A DNA stretch of 64,000 bases from positions 992,001-1,056,000 of the forward strand of contig JADNRZ010000005.1 of the NCBI GenBank assembly GCA_015501605.1, read 5' to 3'. Below, in pieces: positions 57,105-64,000 of the stretch; positions within the stretch are counted from its first letter, which is position 1, and each line of letters opens with the position of its first letter. The notes beneath the pieces are model-generated. The model saw only the letters and a list, made by a program, of their open reading frames with translations. It was not told the DNA's origin and did not search any database. This DNA comes from Panaeolus papilionaceus. Taxonomy: Eukaryota > Basidiomycota > Agaricomycetes > Agaricales. The position numbers and the translations under genes were made by a program.

Positions 57105-59534
57105 ATGGCTCTCGCAACCTGGTGTTGGTCTTCTTTCTTCTCTTTTCAACTTAAAATCGAAATTTACTAACAATTATCCGAACTTTTTATTACCCGCTGT
57201 CCCTCAATCCTCAATCAGACAACTGGAACAGGAACCTGCGTAACCTTGGGCGAAACCGTCAGAACGATACTGACCCAGAGGCACCAGTACTTCCATATAA
57301 CAACGGTATGGCGGCACAGGCAGGTGCTGGGGAGGATCCTCCAACTGCTTTACCGCCTACAGCCCCAAAGGATAAGAAGGCAACAGAACCACTCTTTGGT
57401 CCAAGCATCGGTACAATCAGCGGTGGTCCAGCTTGGACTTTCAGCAACGAGAAAAAGGTCGTATCTGATGAGCTTACACCGGAAATTGTTAATGGGTGGA
57501 TAGAAAAATCGAAGCAGGTGTGTATCTATTTCTTTGGGCTACCTATGCCTTGTCATCACCATGAAGAGACATCCTTGTTTCTACTCGTGGTAGGACGTTT
57601 ATAGCCGCAAAGCAGTTGCCAGCTTGCACGCAGCGAACTTGTCATTTCAACTCCAATATTTTATTGGTAATCGAATGACGTGCAGCCAAATTTATACCAG
57701 CCTGCTTACTCGCCTCGTTGATTTATCGCCATTTAAAACTAATCTGAATCGTTATCTTTAGGCATCTCAACCCACAACAACTCTCCAAGCCCTTGTCAAC
57801 CTCAAGCGTCCCACGTTGCGCCTTTCCCCCCTCTCAGCTCACTCAGATGATCCGGCCTCGTCAGAGGAGCAACACCACCATGGTCTCGAGTTTGAATACG
57901 ACTGCGACGCCCCCAAGTGTGGTATTTATGTCAACGTACATCTACCTAAGAATCACCCAGACGCTCCGGCAACGTCTCATAGCCAACTTTCTAAGCTTCT
58001 TGTGTTCGAGACCATTACCGAAGGAGGTTTCGGCAATCATCTCAAGATCGAGGAAGGTGCTGTTTTAGAGCTCGGGCGTTTTGAACATGCTCCTCCACCC
58101 ACCAATGCAACCTCAAGTTCTTCTCTGGCAAATAATTTGGAGAAACTCAACCTTGAAGGAGATGCCCCATCCGCGGCTGACAGTACAACCGCCACCAATA
58201 ACGTCATCAGCACCGGAAGTAACAATAACACCAACAGTGCTAACACCGGAACAGACCGTTCCAGACGTCGCTTCACGAACTTCCACTTTAGAAAAAGGTC
58301 TCACAACCGGAGCGTAGCAGGTCCTGCACTTGCAGTGGTGGACGCAGACCCAACTCAGGCTCATGGAGCAGAGCAGGCTACAGCCGGTGGAGCAAAATCC
58401 AAAGATGGGAAAGATGAGGAAGAGGGTGTCAAAGTGACTATTCGACTGGTAGCTCTTGACGAACAGGGAACCGAACTCGTCTCTCCCAACGAACAGATCA
58501 CCTACCTTCATATCGTCCGCTTTGGCCAGGTTGCAACCCCGCCAGCTTCCGGAGAGAAATCAGATGCTGTTGTCGAGGATACTCGGCCCTGGGTTGTGAG
58601 AGTAGTGAAACGGGAGGCCACGGTATGTGCTGTTTTTACCCGTAGCCGAAAATACACGGGCTGAATCATACATCCTCATAGATCGGGCCGCACACTTTCC
58701 ATTTACACGAAATTTATGGACTTACATCCTCTTCATCAGCACATGCTGCAGCACCAGAGCAGCATACCTACCCTCCAACTGAAGATGCTCAGCCAGGATT
58801 CACAGTGCAACCTGCAGATGACGAGGAACCGCAATCCGAGTGTTTACTCTGTCTCTCCTCACCCCGCGAAGTTGTTCTCTTGCCGTGTCGCCATTTGGTT
58901 GCCTGCAGGGAATGCGCACTTAACATGGTTGAATTCGGCGCTGGTGGTGCCATCTCTCAGGCTGTTGAACCGGTAGGAGGAGGAGATGCGCCCGATGCGA
59001 CTGGTGCGACTGGTGCATCTGGAACGGCTGCTAACGGGCTAGCAACACCAGCACCCCCTGCCAATCCTAGGCGAAGGAGAAAGGCCAAGGGTTGGTTCTG
59101 TCCAGTTTGTCGACAACGTTGGTATTTTCTATTTCCTCATTTCTATTTTGCTTACAATGTTTGCAATAGCCTATACTTCAATGCTTCGTCTTACCACGTC
59201 CCATCCACCTGTCGCCGAAACGAAAGACGATGGTTCGGGGACAGAGGACGAAGGCATGCACGAAACAGAACACACAGGAATTGTTGGTAGCTTGCCCATT
59301 GTCAGTCCTTTGGCTCCTGCTGCTGCGGCAGTTAATGCAAACGATACGACACAAAGGGGTGGAGGGTTGTTGGGTGCATCGCTTCGACCTGGATTCTTGA
59401 GAGGACTCAGCTTGAACCGTGCTGCTTCTACGGGAAGCATGAACTCTCCTGCACCTGCGACCCCCGCGACGGCTCATGTTGCTGGAACTCCTGATATCGA
59501 GAGACAAGCTGGGCTCGGAAGACCTGGGGCTTAA
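57105..59534 (+). CDS. RING-type E3 ubiquitin ligase, MGRN1/RNF157-like
   Basis: The central domain resembles the DAR2/MGRN region: LEFEYDCDAPKCGIYVNVHL and VKVTIRLVALDEQGTELVSP, then YLHIVRFGQ and WVVRVVKREATIGPHTFHLH across an intron. The RING finger of the C3HC4 class follows: ECLLCLSSPREVVLLPCRHL, then VACRECA, an insert of about 65 residues, and WFCPVCRQ. The C-terminal tail is Ala/Gly/Pro-rich. Mahogunin-type ligases ubiquitinate membrane-traffic substrates; targets in fungi are not known to me. The start is uncertain. An exon with ATG 57105 needs a weak donor (TGGT|gttggt) to stay in frame, and ATG 57308 is an alternative. A long intron lies at about 57517-57761. The stop is 59532-59534. 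Confidence 0.85.
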
Positions 59535-60626
59535 ACTGAGATCAGAACCTCCTTGTCCATAGCAGCTTCACATGCGATGGTCACAAAACCACTTTTTTTT
59601 TTTGTTCTCATTTGCCGATGCTTCAACACATTCTTTTTGCACACTAGCGACATCCGGCCTTTTCGCTCACCCGCTCACTGTACACCACCCTTTCCTTGTC
59701 TGCCCCGGGTTTTTTTTTCTGTTTGCATGCTTACAGTTATCTTTTCCGCTTTTTCTGTAACTTCTAACCTCTCCTGACGCTTCTTGTCTACTCACACTCA
59801 CTGCTACTACGACTACATATATGCTATCATTTCATTTCATTTCAGTCCCCCTCCACCCATACTCCCCGTGCTTCCAATTCTCCATCCCTACATACGTTTT
59901 ACGTACTTGGATTACCGGATTATTTTTCCATTGGAAGATACTTTATTTGATTCTCAGCCAACCGCGTTATCTTTTCCCGATACTCTCCCTCACCTCATAA
60001 TTTCTCGGCCATTTGTGGCCTTTTAACACTCGCCTTTTCTTCCTTACTTCATAGTGGATTTCCTTGTATGTATGTACTTTTGAAGAACTTGGTCTCGCCC
60101 AATCATAGGAACCACTGAGTGCATCGCAAGGGATGACTTCGTTCAGAAGGATAAAACAATGCACCATCATCTTATTTTTCCACCTTTGTAGAATCACATC
60201 GACGCAACTTCAAGAACCACAGTAAGTTGGTCTCACCTTCACTACCATCTCCTTTGAGCACAACGGCATGCAGGCTCTGGACCAGCCCTGGACAAAGCAG
60301 AAGGATGTTGCGGCAAATGCGGCAACGTTGCCACCGCTTGCGCCACTGAATTTCTTCTTTGGGAGTGATGCAGTGATGGGAATATAGGGGCGGTGTAATG
60401 ATGCCCACTTTTTGGCGCTCGCCTTTCATGTACTAACCCCGTAGGATGATATCACCGTGTATCGTGGTTTTGGCGTTGTTATCTGCGCCTTGTCAAATGT
60501 GGTTTATTAAAGGGACACGAGGTTCTCAAATAACTACTTAAGGAGGATAGGTTTTGAGTTGCTCTCCCAACACTCGTTCTCTCCATCACCACTCAGCAAC
60601 TCTCACAACAGCCAATTCTTTGAACC
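59535..60626. other. Intergenic, pyrimidine-rich first half
   Basis: About 1.1 kb. The first 500 bp are T/C-rich (3' UTR-like); the rest leads into the promoter of the next gene. No gene supported. Confidence 0.55.
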
Positions 60627-61458
60627 ATGTCGTACAGCTATGATCGCGTCTCTTATGTGAGTACTTTCAAAGGCCTGATTTTCGTCTTATTGACTCTTCT
60701 TTTCTTAGCATGACCGCCACAATAGACAGCGGTCCCCCACCTTATCTGAAAGGTCCAGACAAGAGTACGAGGACCAATACCGCTACCGACAACCACCCAT
60801 GCAGGAACGGATTGAGGAGTATACTGTGAGCATTGCGCTAATTGAAGACGTCGGACCTGATGTTATCGAAAACGTGGTTCCCGGGTGGGGACTCGTGCTT
60901 TCCCCCATCAACGACGCTGGTCTTTCAACTCTTTACACGATCGAGAGCACCGCGAACTCTGACAGTGACTTCCATCTCATCGTGTACGAGACTTTGCTCA
61001 TTCACCGCGAAAGCACCCTTTGTGCCGGAGCACGCGTCGTCACCCAGCTTTACAAGATCGCCGACGTCGACAACAGCGCCGTCCCGCGTCGCACCCTGCA
61101 CAACTTCATCACTGCCTTTTCGCCTAACCGAACTGGAAGCTTCAGCCCCATCGACGAGGACTGGGACGAAACCGCCTGGACTAGCGCACACTGGGTTTTC
61201 CGTACTCTTTATTTTATGGGTACTACTGGGCGCACATTTGCTGACTCGGCTGAGGACCTGCAACCTGGTGAACAGAGACTGTGCTCGAAGAGGGTTGTGC
61301 TGCCCTGCGTGGTGAATGTGATGGGCAGTCCATATGTCAAGTACAGGGGTCTTGATAACCTTGAGGACCTGAAGGATCGTATTTATCATACCTGGATGTT
61401 CCATGGAAAATATTGGCCTGTTGTATCTGGTCCTGTTCCTGTCTATATCTTGCCTTGA
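60627..61458 (+). CDS. Hypothetical globular protein
   Basis: Two exons. MSYSYDRVSY precedes an intron (GTCTCTTAT|gtgagt ... ttcttag). HDRHNRQRSPTLSERSRQEY and the rest of a polar N-terminus follow, then a compact domain of about 200 residues (VSIALIEDVGPDVIENVVPG, WGLVLSPINDAGLSTLYTIE, AGARVVTQLYKIADVDNSAV, HTWMFHGKYWPVVSGPVPVY). There is no signal peptide or membrane helix. I do not recognise the family. Codon use and length support a real gene, and the stop is 61456-61458. Confidence 0.82.
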
Positions 61459-62267
61459 TTGCCTCGACGCTCTGTTTTCTCTCTCCCCTGTGTCTTGGTT
61501 ATTTCTAAGCCTCATTCTACACCTGCCTTCTGGTTTTTTTTTTGGCTACCCCTCCTCAGCACGTACTTTCCTTTTCTCGCCCATCTAACATTAATTTAAA
61601 CTTCAGCAACATCACCTCACTATTCATCTGCAGCTGCATTTGAGACGCTTTACTTCTCTCATTCTGATTCCCGCCTCACGCTCTAATTACTTTCACGCTT
61701 CACTGTACCATACCACATTCAAATTCTCCTCTAGATCTGCCAAATTGCCAATGGTGCATCTCCTTATTTTATTTTATCTTATTGTATTTATCCATCATTC
61801 CCTATCCATTGTCTCCTTCCTGTGCCATATTTTTCATTATTGGTCAAACATCTACTCACATTCATGACATCTACTCAGCCTCATGCTTGCTATTTTCATT
61901 CAATCAAACACATTTTTTGGCTCTCGCGTTTGCGGACAATAACTGTCTGAACCGTCAACCCCCAAAAAACGAAGCAAGCTGGAAACATCGAGTGAATTTA
62001 AATGCAAATACAAAGCCTACTGAAGACACCCACGTATTTATGTATTCATATAATGTTAGACGCCTTGATCTTCGATTCAAATGCTCACCAGAATCACATT
62101 CAGCATAAATAAGTAGAATCAAAAATATCAATATCAATACTTTACAAACTTTAGTATTCACTTCTCTTCATTCGCTCGTCTTCTTCTCCTCGTTTCTAAT
62201 CACGTTTCAAAAGTAACTTGCAATCCACATTTAAAACTCGCTTCATCAACTCCATCATGGCCACCCC
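61459..62267. other. Convergent intergenic region, T/C-rich
   Basis: Between the 3' ends of the hypothetical protein and the Het-C gene. The open frames here are low-complexity translations of a pyrimidine-rich tract. Confidence 0.6.
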
Positions 62268-64000
62268 CTACCATCCCGAAGGCCCTTGGTTCTGTCCATA
62301 GGACGGGAAACCAGGCGACGATCCAGGGAACTGCGGTGGTCCACCCGGTCCTCCTTGTGGGGGACCTCCAAAGCCCCCAGGCCCACCGGGCCCACCATAC
62401 GGATCCGCACCAGGGAATCCAAATCCTCCAGGAGGGCCAGGTGGTCCGCCACCATATCCCCCAGGCGCTCCGGGGAACGAAGGGGGCCCTGATCCATACC
62501 CACCAGGTGCACCGGGGAAAGCAGGCGTCGCGTCAGCACCGGGGAAGCCAGGTGTGGCTCCAGGGAACGAAGGAGTCGAGCCAGGGAATCCAGGTTGTCC
62601 TCCGTGTCCGTGTCCGTGTCCATGACTATGCCCGTGGCTGTGGCCGCCAGGGGGAGGAGATGTATAGGAAGGGTTATATCCAGAGTGCGATGGGGGGCTG
62701 GGTGCATGAGAATGTGCACCAGGGAATCCTGATCCACCACTGGGTGGCGCTCCAGGGAAGCCTGATCCGCCGCTTGGAGGCGCACCAGGGAATCCAGATC
62801 CACCACTTGGAGGAGCACCATATCCACTGGGCCCTCCACTAGGCGGGGCACCATACGACGGAGGTGGCGGGCCAGAGGGGGGAGCGCTCGCACCGCCAGA
62901 TCCGGTATTATAATAGCTAGCAGCCTGACCACCACCACCACCTACATCCCTACCCTGTCCCTGTCCCTGCCCAAACAGCGCCTGCGCCTGACTAAAGCCT
63001 GGAACATGGCTGCTCGCATAAGCGCCGATACCTTGTTGGAACGAATGCGCTTGGCCCTCTGCAAAGCCGCCTTGTTGAACAGGCGCACCTCCTTCGCCTG
63101 CACCACGAATGTTTTCGTGGTTTCGAACGGCTTGTTTGCTCAACCGCTGGAGGGTTGAAGAGGAGTTGGGAAGCTTGGAGAACCAGTCGCGCATGCATTG
63201 AAGCATCTCGCGCTGAACTTGAGATTGGGGGTTATGGAAATTAGGGTGGAAGCTGAGGCAACCTCAAGGATTTAGTACGTGTTATTTTGAGGCCCGTAAA
63301 ACGAGTGACTTACAGGCACTGCAAAATTTCCTCAATAATTTGATGAGCATTCAGGGAATTGTCATCCCATGCTTTCGTAATGTTCTTGACGGTATGCATC
63401 TACGAAGGCAAGGTCAATCAATCAAAACGTGGTGGGATTCGACAAATCAAATGTACCACAATGGCCCTCGCAACCAAGCCAGCAGGCTCATTGAGGATGA
63501 GGTTCTAACTCGACGAGTAAGTCAACTTAAATCTCCAAGAAAGGTACGTAATAACTCACGAAATGATCTTTACTCAAGAAGGAATGTGTGGGGTCCGACT
63601 GTCAATGCCAACGTCAATACAGCGCTAAGGAAACGAAAAGGTGTGACGTACAGCTCTGGGGTCATTGAAGACCTCGTACTGATCATGGGTATCAATGACC
63701 TCTCCAGATGCACTCTGCAATCCTGAGGTGGCGCTCTTCAAGATAGGCTTCAAGAACGGCTCGAGAGTTGTGAAAACGAACACTAGCACATTTATCAGCA
63801 ATCACTCGAGGGGAAAAAATGGAAGCAAAAGCTCACCGCTGATTCCATCCATTAACTTCTCAATCAAACTACCCAAGCCAGGAATTTTCTCGATAGTTTT
63901 GCTAATCTTCTTCGCAACGCTATCTCTAAAAGTCAAAACCTGCCACAACACACTATGCAGCTCTTGGGGTGACATATCCTCTGGCTTCTTTCCACCAGCA
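62268..64000 (-). CDS. het-c: Het-C-like heterokaryon-incompatibility protein, C-terminal part (runs off window)
   Basis: Five exons read on the minus strand from the window edge. They are KKPEDMSPQELHSVLWQVLT with RDSVAKKISKTIEKIPGLGS; VFVFTTLEPFLKPILK; LNEPAGLVARAIV; VKNITKAWDDNSLNAHQIIE; and FHPNFHNPQSQVQREMLQCM. They match the Het-C core. The last exon carries a Gly/Pro-rich tail with tandem GAPPSGGSGFP units, a GHSHGHSHGHGHGHGG stretch and FPGAPGGYG units, ending YGQNQGPSGW, stop 62268-62270. In Neurospora het-c alleles govern vegetative incompatibility through a variable segment; whether this homologue does so is unknown. The N-terminus with the expected signal peptide lies beyond base 64000. 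Confidence 0.9.

Overview
The window is nuclear DNA of a filamentous basidiomycete, most likely an agaricomycete. Genes are dense and split by many short introns (about 45-60 nt, GT-AG, often with a CTAAC/CTGAC branch site). The single-copy genes are fungal housekeeping families, and the accessory part carries families typical of mushrooms: a beta-trefoil lectin, a GPI-anchored GH16 glucanase, AIG1-like GTPases and a DIRS-type retroelement relic. No tRNA, rRNA or CRISPR-like array was recognised by eye.

Layout. 1-6.7 kb: a three-LIM-domain scaffold with a very long disordered N-terminus, on the minus strand. 7.5-8.7 kb: a divergent pair, MDM35 and a small unknown protein. 9.2-11.9 kb: an unfamiliar protein with a WW domain and a C-terminal membrane module. 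12.2-13.7 kb: a secreted, GPI-anchored GH16 enzyme. 14.4-18.7 kb: coatomer alpha subunit. 19.2-19.9 kb: a small multi-pass membrane protein. 20.5-27.6 kb: an accessory island with two AIG1-like GTPase genes in about 2 kb duplicated units. They are separated by about 3 kb that holds a minus-strand retroelement relic with a poly-A-like end. 28.4-29.1 kb: ricin-B-type lectin. 29.5-33.1 kb: the mismatch-repair MutL homologue PMS1. 33.6-34.0 kb: an eight-cysteine small secreted protein. 35.1-37.2 kb: TFIIE alpha. 37.9-40.6 kb (minus) and 40.8-44.0 kb (plus): a PPR protein and a Gin4/Hsl1/Cdr2-type kinase sharing a short divergent promoter. 44-48.5 kb: a 4.5 kb stretch without a supportable gene. 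48.5-54.7 kb: a basic unknown protein, MTG1 GTPase and RRG7. 54.8-56.7 kb: RPB11 and ribosomal protein uL15. 57.1-61.5 kb: an MGRN1-like RING E3 ligase and an unknown protein. 62.3 kb to the end (minus): the C-terminal part of a Het-C-like protein, cut by the window edge.

Functional themes. Four genes (MDM35, the PPR protein, MTG1, RRG7) act in mitochondria. TFIIE alpha and RPB11 act in RNA polymerase II transcription. COPA works in Golgi-to-ER retrieval. The kinase and the LIM protein probably act at cortical or septation sites. I see no operon-like pathway. The most unusual part is the GTPase island. The two copies are nearly identical in upstream DNA, introns and G domain, but a block of the C-terminal region is strongly diverged. 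A separate 95-bp homology upstream of each copy suggests an old tandem duplication later split by a retroelement. All gene models are from reading codons, splice signals and remembered family features; no search was run.
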